Under the pieces are notes generated by a model. It had not been told where the DNA came from. It saw nothing but the letters and a program-made list of their open reading frames with translations, and searched no databases. Positions 35,305-44,118 of a DNA stretch of 64,000 nt are shown here, in pieces (position 1 is the stretch's first letter; the number at the start of each line of letters is the position of its first letter). The stretch covers positions 1 through 64,000 of the forward strand of contig NZ_SUPW01000013.1 in assembly GCF_013337285.1 (NCBI RefSeq), in the 5' to 3' direction. This DNA comes from Agrobacterium tumefaciens (GTDB lineage: Bacteria > Pseudomonadota > Alphaproteobacteria > Rhizobiales > Rhizobiaceae). Made by a program: the position numbers and the translations under genes.

Positions 35305-36947
35305 TGTCATTCCCCTTCCACATCGTCATCGCGCCCATTCTTCTGCCACTGATCACCGCCGCCATTCTGCTGTTCTTCGACGAGCGCCAGCGCGTGGCCA
35401 AGGCCGCCATCAGCTTTACTTCGACCGTGCTATTGCTGATCGTCGCCATCCTGCTGTTCCGCGAGGTGAATTCGACCGTCAATACCGAAATTGCCGCCGT
35501 GGTTTCGAGCGGCGTCTACCTGCTCGGCAACTGGGCAGCCCCCTTCGGCATCGTGCTTGTCGCCGACCGTCTTTCTGGGCTGATGGTGCTGCTGACGGCG
35601 CTGCTGGCCATCCCCTCGCTGATCTATTCGATGGCGAAGTGGCACAAGGCCGGCGCGCATTTCCATTCGCTGTTCCAGATGATGCTGATGGGCGTCAACG
35701 GCGCGTTTCTGACCGGCGACCTCTTCAATCTCTTCGTGTTCTTCGAGGTGATGCTGGCGGCCTCCTACGGCCTGTTGCTGCATGGTTCCGGCCAGCAGCG
35801 CGTCAAGGCCGGGCTGCACTACATCGCCATCAACCTCGTCGCGGCGCTGTTCTTTCTGATCGGCGTCAGCCTGATCTATGGCGTCACCGGCACGCTGAAC
35901 ATGGGCGACCTTGCCCATCGCATCGAGGGGCTGAACCCGGACCAGCGCATGCTGCTGGAAACCGGCGCTGCCGTCCTCGGTATTGCGTTTCTGGTCAAAG
36001 CCGGCATGTGGCCGCTGAATTTCTGGCTGCCATCGGCCTATGGTTCGGCTTCCGCTCCGGTTGGCGGACTGTTTGCGATCATGAGCAAGGTCGGCATCTA
36101 TGTCATTGCCCGCCTGTCCTTCCTGCTTTTTGGGCAGACGGCGGGGGAATCGGCCGGCTTCGGCCATGATGCCCTGCTCGTCGGCGGCATCGCCACCATC
36201 ATCTTCGGGGCGATCGGCGTTCTGGCGTCGCAGGCGCTCGGGCGGCTTGCCGGCTTTTCGGTACTGATATCATCGGGAACGCTTCTCGCCGCCATGGGCA
36301 CCGGCAATCCGACTGTGGCGGCCGGCGCGCTCTATTATCTGGTCAGCTCTACCCTCACCATCAGCGCCTTCTTCATGCTGATCGAGCTGGTGGAGCGCGG
36401 CCAGGATGCCGGCGCGAACGTTCTGGCCGTGACCATGGAAGCCTATGGCGAAGGCGAGGAGGAAGAGGAGGAAGAGGAAGTCGGCGTGACGATGCCCGCC
36501 ACGATCGCGGTACTCGGCGCCTGTTTTGCCGCGTGCGGCATTCTTCTGGCCGGCCTGCCGCCGCTTTCGGGTTTCATCGCCAAATTCTCGATGCTGACAG
36601 CCATTCTCAACCCTTCCGGGCTTGGCGCCAATGACAGCATTTCCACGCTTTCCTGGTGGCTGGTCTTCCTGATCGTCTTTGCCGGTTTTGCCTCGCTGAT
36701 CTCGATGACCCGTGCCGGCATCCGCACCTTCTGGGCCTCCATAGAAGGCACCGTGCCGCGTGTTCTCGTCATCGAAATAGCACCCATCATGCTGCTGCTC
36801 GCCCTGACACTTGCCATGACCGTGCAGGCGGGTCCGGTGATGCGCTACATGCAGGAAACGGCGCGTATCCTCGATCTGCCCGCAAGTTATATTCAGGGCG
36901 TCATTTCCGCACCGCGAGCGGGAAGCAACCCGGAGGCGGAGCCATGA
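35301..36947 (+). CDS. phaD: Cation/proton antiporter subunit D
   Basis: A 548-residue NuoN/NuoM-like subunit with about 14 membrane segments. Seen: FNLFVFFEVMLAASYGLLLHG with the conserved Glu, KAGMWPLNFWLPSAYGSA with the conserved Lys, and ILLAGLPPLSGFIAKF. A run of eight glutamates (386-393, in EGEEEE...) sits in the loop before the segment leading to the AGLPPLSGF motif; charged residues here occur in relatives but the run is unusually pure. Its ATG overlaps phaC by four bases and its stop overlaps phaE. Confidence 0.95.
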   Translation: MMSFPFHIVIAPILLPLITAAILLFFDERQRVAKAAISFTSTVLLLIVAILLFREVNSTVNTEIAAVVSSGVYLLGNWAAPFGIVLVADRLSGLMVLLTALLAIPSLIYSMAKWHKAGAHFHSLFQMMLMGVNGAFLTGDLFNLFVFFEVMLAASYGLLLHGSGQQRVKAGLHYIAINLVAALFFLIGVSLIYGVTGTLNMGDLAHRIEGLNPDQRMLLETGAAVLGIAFLVKAGMWPLNFWLPSAYGSASAPVGGLFAIMSKVGIYVIARLSFLLFGQTAGESAGFGHDALLVGGIATIIFGAIGVLASQALGRLAGFSVLISSGTLLAAMGTGNPTVAAGALYYLVSSTLTISAFFMLIELVERGQDAGANVLAVTMEAYGEGEEEEEEEEVGVTMPATIAVLGACFAACGILLAGLPPLSGFIAKFSMLTAILNPSGLGANDSISTLSWWLVFLIVFAGFASLISMTRAGIRTFWASIEGTVPRVLVIEIAPIMLLLALTLAMTVQAGPVMRYMQETARILDLPASYIQGVISAPRAGSNPEAEP

Positions 36948-37432
36948 TGAGCCGTCTCCTCCCCTACCCGCTGCTGACGGTTTCGCTGATCTTCTTCTGG
37001 ATGACGATCAACAGCTTTTCGCCCGGGCATCTGCTGCTTGGCACCGCTGTTGCGCTCATCGCCTCCTGGGCGATGGCGTCGCTACGGCCAGCCAAACCGC
37101 GTATCCGCAACTGGCACAAGCTCGCGCTGCTGATCCTGATCGTGCTTTACGATATTATCAGGTCCAATATCTCGGTCGTGAAGATCATCCTGTTCAAGCG
37201 CGAAAGAGACCGCAAATCCGGCTTCCTGGCGGTGCCGCTCGATATTCGCGATCCCATGGCGCTGGCCATTCTGGCGACAATCCTGACCTCGACGCCGGGC
37301 AGCGCCTGGCTCGAATATAATTCCAGCCAGGGCACGCTTCTCCTCCATGTCCTCGACGATGTGGATGAGGCGGCGTGGATAAGCCTCATCAAGAACCGAT
37401 ATGAAAAACTGTTGATGGAGATATTCGAATGA
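36944..37432 (+). CDS. phaE: Cation/proton antiporter subunit E
   Basis: A 162-residue subunit with two or three N-terminal membrane segments and a cytosolic domain containing GFLAVPLDIRDPMALAILATILTSTPGSAWLEY, the MrpE signature. ATG 36944 overlaps the phaD stop (ATGA), with GGAGGCGGAGCC upstream. The same frame runs open upstream but those codons are phaD out of frame. Confidence 0.94.
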   Translation: MMSRLLPYPLLTVSLIFFWMTINSFSPGHLLLGTAVALIASWAMASLRPAKPRIRNWHKLALLILIVLYDIIRSNISVVKIILFKRERDRKSGFLAVPLDIRDPMALAILATILTSTPGSAWLEYNSSQGTLLLHVLDDVDEAAWISLIKNRYEKLLMEIFE

Positions 37433-37710
37433 GTTCGATTATCCTTTTCTGGTCCTTTTCGCTGGCGCAGTTCATGCTGGCCATTGCCATGACGATTTCA
37501 GTCTATCGCATCGCCATCGGCCCGCGCGCCCAGGACCGGGTGCTTGGCATGGATACGCTTTATGTCAACGCCATGCTGCTTCTCCTCACCTTCGGCCTGC
37601 GCACCGGCAACGACATCTATTTCGAGGCATCGCTGCTGATCGCCATCCTCGGCTTCGTCTCCACCGTCGCCCTCTCCAAATTCATGATGCGCGGCGAGGT
37701 GATCGAATGA
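37429..37710 (+). CDS. phaF: Cation/proton antiporter subunit F
   Basis: A 93-residue three-segment membrane protein; RIAIGPRAQDRVLGMDTLYVN and DIYFEASLLIAILGFVSTVALSKF match MrpF/PhaF. It overlaps both neighbours by four bases (ATGA). Confidence 0.94.
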   Translation: MSSIILFWSFSLAQFMLAIAMTISVYRIAIGPRAQDRVLGMDTLYVNAMLLLLTFGLRTGNDIYFEASLLIAILGFVSTVALSKFMMRGEVIE

Positions 37711-38051
37711 ACAACGCCGCAGAATTTCCGCTCTGGGCCGCCATTCTCGTGGCTTTCTTCGTGTTGCTGGGCGCGTCGCTGACGCTGATCGGCACCATCG
37801 GCTTTGCAAGGCTCAACAGCTTCTACGAGCGCCTGCATGCACCCACACTCGGCACCAGCTGGGGCACCGGCGGCATCGTTATGGCCTCGATCATCTATTT
37901 CTCCGTCTCAGGTGACCGCTTCGCCTTCCACGAGATCTTCATCGGCATTTTCATGACGGTGACGACGCCGGTTTCGCTGATGCTGCTCGGGCGGGCCGCG
38001 CTTTATCGGGACCGGGCGGAGCAGAATACGGATAATCGGGAGCATCTTTAG
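37707..38051 (+). CDS. phaG: Cation/proton antiporter subunit G
   Basis: A 114-residue three-segment membrane protein; GASLTLIGTIGFARLNSFYERLHAPTLGTSWG is the MrpG/PhaG signature. It is the last gene of the operon; no terminator with a T run is evident before the next gene, 23 bases on. Confidence 0.94.
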   Translation: MNNAAEFPLWAAILVAFFVLLGASLTLIGTIGFARLNSFYERLHAPTLGTSWGTGGIVMASIIYFSVSGDRFAFHEIFIGIFMTVTTPVSLMLLGRAALYRDRAEQNTDNREHL

Positions 38052-38074
38052 GCTAAATATCCGGAGGATGAGGC

Positions 38075-39319
38075 GTGGGACCAGCAACGTTATTCGATAA
38101 GTCCTTCATAGAAATGCTCAGCGTCGATCAAGCGGCAATGTTCGACCTCATGTTTTCGACGGTGATCTCGCCAATATTCTACGTCGAAGTTCTCGCTGAT
38201 TTGGAGAAAGACGACCCAAAAACTCGGACGCGCGAAAAGGTAGTCGCCGACGTCGCTAAGAAGACGCCTGTCATTCACTCTTATCCGAACGTGTCGCATC
38301 AAACGCTTTGTTTAAACGAGTTGCTGGGCTTTCCAGTAGAGCAGCGCAGATTCCCGACGATCCACGGCGGAAAGCCTGTTATGCACAAGGGTAAGCTTGC
38401 ACTGGTGAAGGAGCAGTCCGATGAGTCGAAAGCATTCGACCGTTGGCAGGCGGAACGCTTCCATGACGTCGAGCGAGAGTTCGCGAAGGACTGGCGCGCT
38501 GCGCTCAAGGATTTCGACAACGGCGCGCTGGCGACGCTCACCAAAAAGTCTTTGCAGATCGACGACTCACCGAAGAACCACGAGCACGCTTTGGAGATCG
38601 CCAGGGATGTTCTCACCCGCAACGGACAGCATTTTCTCAACCTCAAGCTTGGTTATCATTTTTTGGGCCTTGATCCGAACCTTTGGCGCATCGTTGAAGC
38701 AAGATGGAAGGCCAAGGGGCACCAATCAATCCCGGACTACGCTCCGTATTTTACGCACTGCCTGACAGTAGACATCTTCTTCAATCTCCTCATGACAAAG
38801 AGGATTATTTCGCCCGACAGGCCAAGCAATCGCACGGATGTAGCATACCTCTACTACCTGCCTTTCTCGACGCTGTTCGTATCGGAGGACAGACTCCACC
38901 GCCGGATAGCCCCGCTCTTCATGGGGAAGGATCAATTCATGGTTCAAGGCGCAGAACTAAAGGCGGACCTAATGAAGCTTGATGAGTACTTCTCCGCTTT
39001 GCCCGAGGAAGAGCTAAAAAAGGGCCTATTCAGGGTCGCCTCGAGCCCGCCTGATGACGACGCCTATCTAACTACGCGTCTATGGAGGCAGTGCGGTCTT
39101 TCGACGGCCCCGAAACCCCCTGTAACCGAGCAAGCGAAATATACGGGGCTCCTCAGCCAGATGAAAGAGATTATCGCGTTGGCGAAGCACCCCCAACAAC
39201 GCTCGTTCAGCCGGTCCGAACTCAAGAACGCTGACCATCAAATGATTCGGCGTATGGTCCCGAGAGAATGGGGAAAATGGACTATCATACCGCCCGACGT
39301 GGAAGGCTTCGACGAATAG
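38075..39319 (+). CDS. Hypothetical protein with PIN-nuclease-like residue pattern
   Basis: A 414-residue soluble protein, not recognised by name. Its N-terminus TLFDKSFIEML looks like the first strand of a PIN domain with Asp8. FYVEVLADLEK gives Glu38 and Asp42, DVAYLYYLPF gives Asp255, and LFVSEDRLHRRIA gives Asp272, matching the four acidic positions of PIN-type metal-dependent RNases but with a roughly 200-residue insertion in the middle. By eye the base composition is lower in GC than the neighbouring operons. GTG 38075 follows CCGGAGG at 7 bases; the nearby ATG 38068 frame stops at once. It sits between phaG and tRNA-Phe, and no partner antitoxin is next to it. Function is not assigned. 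Confidence 0.75.
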   Translation: MGPATLFDKSFIEMLSVDQAAMFDLMFSTVISPIFYVEVLADLEKDDPKTRTREKVVADVAKKTPVIHSYPNVSHQTLCLNELLGFPVEQRRFPTIHGGKPVMHKGKLALVKEQSDESKAFDRWQAERFHDVEREFAKDWRAALKDFDNGALATLTKKSLQIDDSPKNHEHALEIARDVLTRNGQHFLNLKLGYHFLGLDPNLWRIVEARWKAKGHQSIPDYAPYFTHCLTVDIFFNLLMTKRIISPDRPSNRTDVAYLYYLPFSTLFVSEDRLHRRIAPLFMGKDQFMVQGAELKADLMKLDEYFSALPEEELKKGLFRVASSPPDDDAYLTTRLWRQCGLSTAPKPPVTEQAKYTGLLSQMKEIIALAKHPQQRSFSRSELKNADHQMIRRMVPREWGKWTIIPPDVEGFDE

Positions 39320-39461
39320 ACCGCTTCCAGCTATTCGTGACGCTTTCTTTCGCGGGTAAAGTTGGCCAACAACGACTAAAAATTTTTAAGCCAAGGTGGA
39401 GACTTCACAAACGCAATCCAGTTAACATCAAAACTGAAGTAATTTGTCTTCGTGGAAATAA

Positions 39462-39537
39462 TGGTGCCCGGAGGCGGATTTGAACCACCGACACGCGGAT
39501 TTTCAATCCGCTGCTCTACCAACTGAGCTATCCGGGC
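39462..39537 (-). tRNA. tRNA-Phe (GAA anticodon)
   Basis: On the minus strand the acceptor stem GCCCGGA/TCCGGGC, D arm, anticodon stem GCGGA/TCCGC with loop TTGAAAA, T arm with TTCAAAT, and an encoded CCA are complete. The anticodon GAA gives phenylalanine. Confidence 0.97.
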
Positions 39538-39801
39538 ACTTCAGGTCCTTGAAGAACCTCCGCTTTTGGCGGGCGGGGCTATTTTGGTGCCCCGAAAGTG
39601 AGCGGGGTTATAACATCTTGTTCGGACATGGCAAGCGCCATCGCGAAGTTTTTTGACAGTTTTTTCACGAGGGCTGTGGATGGCTGGAATGTCTACCCGG
39701 CACTGGCCGGATTGCGGGAGAAAACCCGTTATCGGCCATGTGCCGCGCCCTACGGCGTCCGGCCGCTACCCGGCCCGGCATAGCGGCATGGGAAGCGGCA
39801 G

Positions 39802-40233
39802 CTAGGCCGTTTCGCTGCGTCGTGCGGCAAGGCCAAGCGCGAAAGGCACCACGGCCACCAGCGCCGCCATGACGGGCGAGGAAGCGAAGATGCGGCTGGC
39901 AAGCGAGGTAACGGCGACTGAGCGCACCACCATCATCAGACGGGAATTCTCGCGGTCTCTTTCATGGTGCGCCTGTGCGGGCCTGTGGCGGGAATGCCGG
40001 GCCGCCTCCAGCCGTTTGACATCACGGCGGATCTTGTCGACCTCTCTGCGAAGCTCTTCCAGTTCGGCGCGCAGCGACGGATCAACGGTATTCTCAGCAC
40101 GCGTCCTCTTCGCCGTGGTTTTTTCCGTCTTTGCTTCCGCGGCTATCGCCTCAGCCTCTTCATCCAGCTCTGCCAGATGGTCGTCGAGGTCCGTGGGCTT
40201 GTCGAAACCGTGGGATCGCAGTGGTGCTTTCAT
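39802..40233 (-). CDS. Hypothetical coiled-coil membrane protein
   Basis: A 143-residue protein. Residues about 15-95 are rich in Glu, Lys and Arg with heptad spacing (ELDEEAEAIAAEAKTEK, LRAELEELRREVDKIRRDVKRLE), predicting a coiled coil; about 108-137 is hydrophobic (VAVTSLASRIFASSPVMAALVAVVPFALGLAA), predicting one or two membrane segments at the C-terminus. It looks like a tail-anchored rhizobial protein of unknown function. The 264 bases between it and tRNA-Phe hold no convincing gene. It is separated from the beta-oxidation operon by that operon's terminator. Confidence 0.7.
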   Translation of the reverse strand: MKAPLRSHGFDKPTDLDDHLAELDEEAEAIAAEAKTEKTTAKRTRAENTVDPSLRAELEELRREVDKIRRDVKRLEAARHSRHRPAQAHHERDRENSRLMMVVRSVAVTSLASRIFASSPVMAALVAVVPFALGLAARRSETA

Positions 40234-40352
40234 CGCTGTCTCCTGGGGCGTGCTGAATTGCGGCGGCGGGCGTCTTTGCCCGGTCTCGCCGTTTCAACGT
40301 CTCAGCCGGGCAAAGGATGCACATAAAGCGATCAGCGCGGTATATTCGGCTC

Positions 40353-40380
40353 AAAAAAACAGGCCCCGAAGGGCCTGTTT
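40353..40380 (-). terminator. Terminator of the beta-oxidation operon
   Basis: On the minus strand AACAGGCCC-TTCG-GGGCCTGTT forms a 9-bp stem with a stable TTCG loop, followed by seven Ts (complement of 40353-40359). It lies 20 bases after the fadB-type stop. Confidence 0.95.
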
Positions 40381-40399
40381 ACTGTTCTGCCGTGAAGCC

Positions 40400-42616
40400 T
40401 CAGGCCGCCTTGGCGGCGCTGGCATAGGGATCGAAGCGACCGTAGAAGGTTTCGCCCTTGGCGGCCATGTCCTTCAGGAGTGGCGTCGGCTTGAAGCGCG
40501 GGCCATAAGCCTCGCTGAGCTTTTCGGCCAGAGCGACGAAATTCTTCGCGCCCATGCCGTCAATGTAGGACAACGCGCCGCCGGTATAGGGCGCGAAACC
40601 GAAACCGAGAATCGAGCCGACATCCGCCTCACGCGGATCGGTGACGATGCCTTCTTCCACCGTGCGGGCGGCTTCCAGCGCCACGGTGACGAGGAAGCGC
40701 TGTTTCAGCACCTCCATATCCACGTATTCAGGCTTCTGCTGCGGATAAAGGTCCTTCAGGCCGGGCCAGAGGGACTTCTTGGCGGGCTTTTCCGGATAAT
40801 CGTAAAAGCCCTTGGCGTTCTTGCGGCCAAACCGGCCCTCGCCTTCCACCAGCTTCTTCACCAGTTCCATATGGCGCGGATCGACGGCCTTTTCGCCGAG
40901 ATCGGCGGCGGTGGCTTTCAGGATCTTGTAGGAAAGATCGATAGCCACCTCATCGTTCAGCGCCAGCGGGCCAACCGGCATGCCGGCGAATTTCGCGGCA
41001 TTTTCGATCATGGCGGCGGGCACGCCTTCGATCAGCATGTCGTAGCTTTCCGCCATATAGCGCAGCACGCAGCGATTGACGAAGAAACCGCGCGTATCGT
41101 TGACGACGATCGGCGTCTTTTTGATCTTGGCCACATAATCCAGAGCGACGGCGAGCGCCTTGTCGCCGGTTTCCTTGCCGAGGATCACTTCCGTCAGCAT
41201 CATCTTCTCGACCGGCGAGAAGAAATGGATGCCGATGAAATCGGTCGGGCGCTTCGAGTTCTTCGCAAGGCCCGTGATCGGCAAAGTGGAGGTGTTGGAG
41301 GCGAAGATCGCACCTTCCGGCAGCACCGCTTCCACGGCCTCGATGACGGCCTTCTTCACATCACGGTCTTCGAAGACGGCCTCGATGACGAGATCGGCAT
41401 CCGCGAGTGCGGCGTAATCGGATGTCGGGGTAACGAGGTCGAGCAGGGCCTTGCCCTCCTCCTGCGTCAGCCTGCCCTTGCCGATGGCGGCCTTGACGCT
41501 TTCTTCACAATGGCCCTTGCCCTTGTCGGCGGCTTCCTGATCGCGGTCCACCAGCGTGACGGGTATGCCGGCTGCGGCGGTAACATAAGCGACGGCAGCG
41601 CCCATGAAGCCCGCGCCGACAACGCCAACCTTTTTGAACTCCGTCTTCGGCTGGCCGGCCGGGCGGCGCGCGCCCTTGCCCAATTCCTGCATGGAAATGA
41701 ATAGCGAGCGGATCATGCCGAAGGCTTCCTTCGAGCGAAGGACTTCGGTGAAATAACGCTGCTCCACCTTCAGCGCCGTATCGAAGGGCAATTGCAGGCC
41801 CTCATAGACGCATTTCAGAATGGCGAGTGCGGCCGGATAGTTGCCGGCGCTTTCGCGGCGCAGGATCGCCGGAGCTGCGGGCCAGAGCTGGGCAGCGGCC
41901 GGCGTCCAGATGCCGCCGCCGGGGGCCTTGAAGCCCTTTTCATCCCAGGGGGCGACCGGCTTCAGGCCGTCCTTGATCATCTGCTTTGCGGTTGCGACCA
42001 GCTGATCCGGTTCGACCACCTGATGCACCAGCCCCATGGCCTTGGCGCGCGTGCCGGTCAGCGACTGGCCCGTCGTCATCATCTGCAGCGCCGATTGCGC
42101 GTCCGTCAGGCGCGGCACGCGCTGGGTGCCACCGGCACCGGGAAAGATGCCGACCTTGACTTCCGGCAGGGCGATCTTGAGGCTCTTGGCATTCGACGCG
42201 ACACGGCCGTGGCAGGCAAGCGACAGCTCAAAAGCGCCGCCCATGCAGGTGCCGTTGATGGCCGAGACCCACGGCTTGCCGTTGGTTTCCAGCTTGCGGA
42301 AGAGGCCCGTCATGCGGCCCACGAGTTCGAACAGCTTCGCCGCCGCCTGATCCGGGTTCTTCGCCTTCTCGTCATTGTAGAAGGAGAACATCGACTTGAT
42401 CATCGAAAGATCGGCGCCGCCGGAAAACGTGCTCTTGCCTGACGTGAAGACGACGCCCTTGACGGCGCTATCGGCAACGGTGGCGTCAAGAATGGCGTTC
42501 AGCTCGTCCATCACGTCAGACGTGAAGACGTTCATGGATTTTTCCGGCATGTCCCAGGTGACGAGGGCAATGCCGTCTGCGTCCGTCTCGATGGTGAAAT
42601 TGGTGTAAGTGCTCAT
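40400..42616 (-). CDS. fadB: Bifunctional enoyl-CoA hydratase / 3-hydroxyacyl-CoA dehydrogenase
   Basis: A 738-residue beta-oxidation enzyme (FadB/FadJ type). The N-terminal crotonase domain (about 1-190) hydrates enoyl-CoA (GGADLSMIKS, NGTCMGGAFELSLACH, EVKVGIFPGAGGTQRVPRL). The NAD-binding domain begins at KVGVVGAGFMGAAVAYV (about 330) and the C-terminal domains have GIHFFSPVEKMMLTEVI and NRCVLRYMAE. It pairs with the thiolase two genes upstream to form the usual two-subunit complex. ATG 42616 follows GAGGAATCC. It is the last gene of the operon. FadB and FadJ cannot be told apart here. Confidence 0.93.
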   Translation of the reverse strand: MSTYTNFTIETDADGIALVTWDMPEKSMNVFTSDVMDELNAILDATVADSAVKGVVFTSGKSTFSGGADLSMIKSMFSFYNDEKAKNPDQAAAKLFELVGRMTGLFRKLETNGKPWVSAINGTCMGGAFELSLACHGRVASNAKSLKIALPEVKVGIFPGAGGTQRVPRLTDAQSALQMMTTGQSLTGTRAKAMGLVHQVVEPDQLVATAKQMIKDGLKPVAPWDEKGFKAPGGGIWTPAAAQLWPAAPAILRRESAGNYPAALAILKCVYEGLQLPFDTALKVEQRYFTEVLRSKEAFGMIRSLFISMQELGKGARRPAGQPKTEFKKVGVVGAGFMGAAVAYVTAAAGIPVTLVDRDQEAADKGKGHCEESVKAAIGKGRLTQEEGKALLDLVTPTSDYAALADADLVIEAVFEDRDVKKAVIEAVEAVLPEGAIFASNTSTLPITGLAKNSKRPTDFIGIHFFSPVEKMMLTEVILGKETGDKALAVALDYVAKIKKTPIVVNDTRGFFVNRCVLRYMAESYDMLIEGVPAAMIENAAKFAGMPVGPLALNDEVAIDLSYKILKATAADLGEKAVDPRHMELVKKLVEGEGRFGRKNAKGFYDYPEKPAKKSLWPGLKDLYPQQKPEYVDMEVLKQRFLVTVALEAARTVEEGIVTDPREADVGSILGFGFAPYTGGALSYIDGMGAKNFVALAEKLSEAYGPRFKPTPLLKDMAAKGETFYGRFDPYASAAKAA

Positions 42617-42649
42617 TTGGGATTCCTCTTCCCTGAAATTTCCGTGCGG

Positions 42650-42862
42650 TTACGACAGTCCGATCACGAGGCTGATACAACCGACCACGAGAACGAGAAA
42701 CACAACCAAACCCCAACGCTCTGCCCGGAGCCGCTGGACGTAGACAGGAGAAACGGGGCGGATGGACGCCTTATGATCCTGTGCCATGTCCTTTTCCAGA
42801 TTGTGCCGAGCCAGCTGCTGTTCGATCTCGTTCTTGGGTCGCTCGTAAACCTCGCGCCTCAT
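42650..42862 (-). CDS. Small single-pass membrane protein in the beta-oxidation operon
   Basis: A 70-residue protein with a charged N-terminal half (MRREVYERPKNEIEQQLARH) and one C-terminal membrane segment (about 51-69, GLVVFLVLVVGCISLVIGL). It lies 10 bases after the thiolase and 33 before fadB on the same strand, so it is cotranscribed. I chose ATG 42862; a longer frame upstream overlaps the thiolase. Not recognised; a tail-anchored helper that holds the enzymes at the membrane is possible but only a guess. Confidence 0.65.
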   Translation of the reverse strand: MRREVYERPKNEIEQQLARHNLEKDMAQDHKASIRPVSPVYVQRLRAERWGLVVFLVLVVGCISLVIGLS

Positions 42863-42872
42863 GACCAGCCTC

Positions 42873-44081
42873 TCAAACCCGCTCGATAACCGTCGCCGTG
42901 CCCATGCCCGCGCCGATGCAAAGCGTGACGAGCGCCACATTCAGATCGCGCCGCTCCAGCTCATCCAGCACCGTGCCGAGGATCATCGCGCCGGTTGCGC
43001 CCAGCGGATGACCCATGGCGATGGCGCCACCATTGACGTTCATCCGGTCGTGGCTGATATCGAAAGCCTGCATGTAACGCAGCACCACGGCGGCGAAGGC
43101 CTCGTTGAGTTCGAAAAGATCGATATCGGCAAGCGACATTCCGGTCTTTTTCAGCAGCTTTTCGGTCACGTCCACCGGGCCGGTCAGCATCAGCGCCGGG
43201 TCGGAGCCGATATTTGCGAAGGCCTTGATGCGGGCACGCGGTTTCACGCCCATTGCCTCGCCGCCCGCCTTCGAACCAACCAGCACGGCGGCAGCGCCAT
43301 CGACGATGCCGGACGAGTTGCCGGCGTGGTGGACGTAGTTGATGCGCTCCACTTCCGGGTGGGCCATGATGCCGACGGCTTCGAAACCGCCCATTTCGCC
43401 GGGCATCTGGAAGGAAGGATTGAGGGAGGCAAGCGCCTGCATGTCCGTGCCGGGGCGCATATGCTCGTCGCGGTCAAGGATCGTCAGGCCGTTGCGGTCT
43501 TTCACCGGAATGACTGACTTGCTGAAATAGCCCTTCTCCCAGGCATGCGCCGCGCGCTTCTGGCTTTCCACCGCGTAGGCATCGACATCGTCACGGGAAA
43601 AGCCGTATTTCGTGGCAATGAGATCGGCGGAAACGCCCTGCGGCATGAAGAAGGCCGGGAAATTGACCGAAGGGTCCATGTACCATGCACCGCCCGACAT
43701 GCCCATGCCGACGCGCGACATGCTTTCCACGCCACCAGCGATGACGATATCGTCCGAACCCGCCTTGACCTTGCCAGCCGCGAAGTTGATGGCGTCGAGA
43801 CCCGAAGCGCAGAAGCGTGAGATCTGCATGCCCGGTGCCTTGTTGGAATAACCGGCCTCGAAGGCGGCAGCCTTCGGGATCACTGCACCGGCATCCATGA
43901 CAGGATCGACGCAGCCCATGATGATGTCATCGACAGCAGAGGTGTCGAGCCCATTGCGGTCACGGATGGCTTCGAGCGTCTTGGCGGCAAGGCGAACGGA
44001 GGGCACCTCATGCAGGCTGCCATCCTTCTTGCCGCGTCCGCGCGGGGTGCGGACATGGTCGTAGATGTAAACGTCGGTCAT
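42873..44081 (-). CDS. fadA: Acetyl-CoA acetyltransferase / 3-ketoacyl-CoA thiolase
   Basis: A 402-residue thiolase, cleaving 3-ketoacyl-CoA in the last step of each beta-oxidation round. Catalytic Cys91 ([11 protein letters not shown]), His in [15 protein letters not shown] and Cys in [10 protein letters not shown] are present. ATG 44081 follows GGGAGAG. Its position in an operon with acyl-CoA dehydrogenase and the hydratase/dehydrogenase supports the degradative role over biosynthetic acetoacetyl-CoA formation. Confidence 0.94.
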   Translation of the reverse strand: MTDVYIYDHVRTPRGRGKKDGSLHEVPSVRLAAKTLEAIRDRNGLDTSAVDDIIMGCVDPVMDAGAVIPKAAAFEAGYSNKAPGMQISRFCASGLDAINFAAGKVKAGSDDIVIAGGVESMSRVGMGMSGGAWYMDPSVNFPAFFMPQGVSADLIATKYGFSRDDVDAYAVESQKRAAHAWEKGYFSKSVIPVKDRNGLTILDRDEHMRPGTDMQALASLNPSFQMPGEMGGFEAVGIMAHPEVERINYVHHAGNSSGIVDGAAAVLVGSKAGGEAMGVKPRARIKAFANIGSDPALMLTGPVDVTEKLLKKTGMSLADIDLFELNEAFAAVVLRYMQAFDISHDRMNVNGGAIAMGHPLGATGAMILGTVLDELERRDLNVALVTLCIGAGMGTATVIERV

Positions 44082-44118
44082 AAACTCTCTCCCTATGGCG
44101 TGCTTACCGCCAACCTTC

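Noticed and set aside
38060-39464. Integration site (att) linking the PIN-like gene to the 3' end of tRNA-Phe
   Set aside because: Only CCGGAGG, 7 bases that include the gene's ribosome binding site, is shared between the tRNA 3' end and the left side of the gene. There is no integrase and no longer direct repeat.
39598-39783. 61-residue frame after tRNA-Phe
   Set aside because: GTG start without a convincing ribosome binding site, no recognisable sequence, not supported by neighbours.
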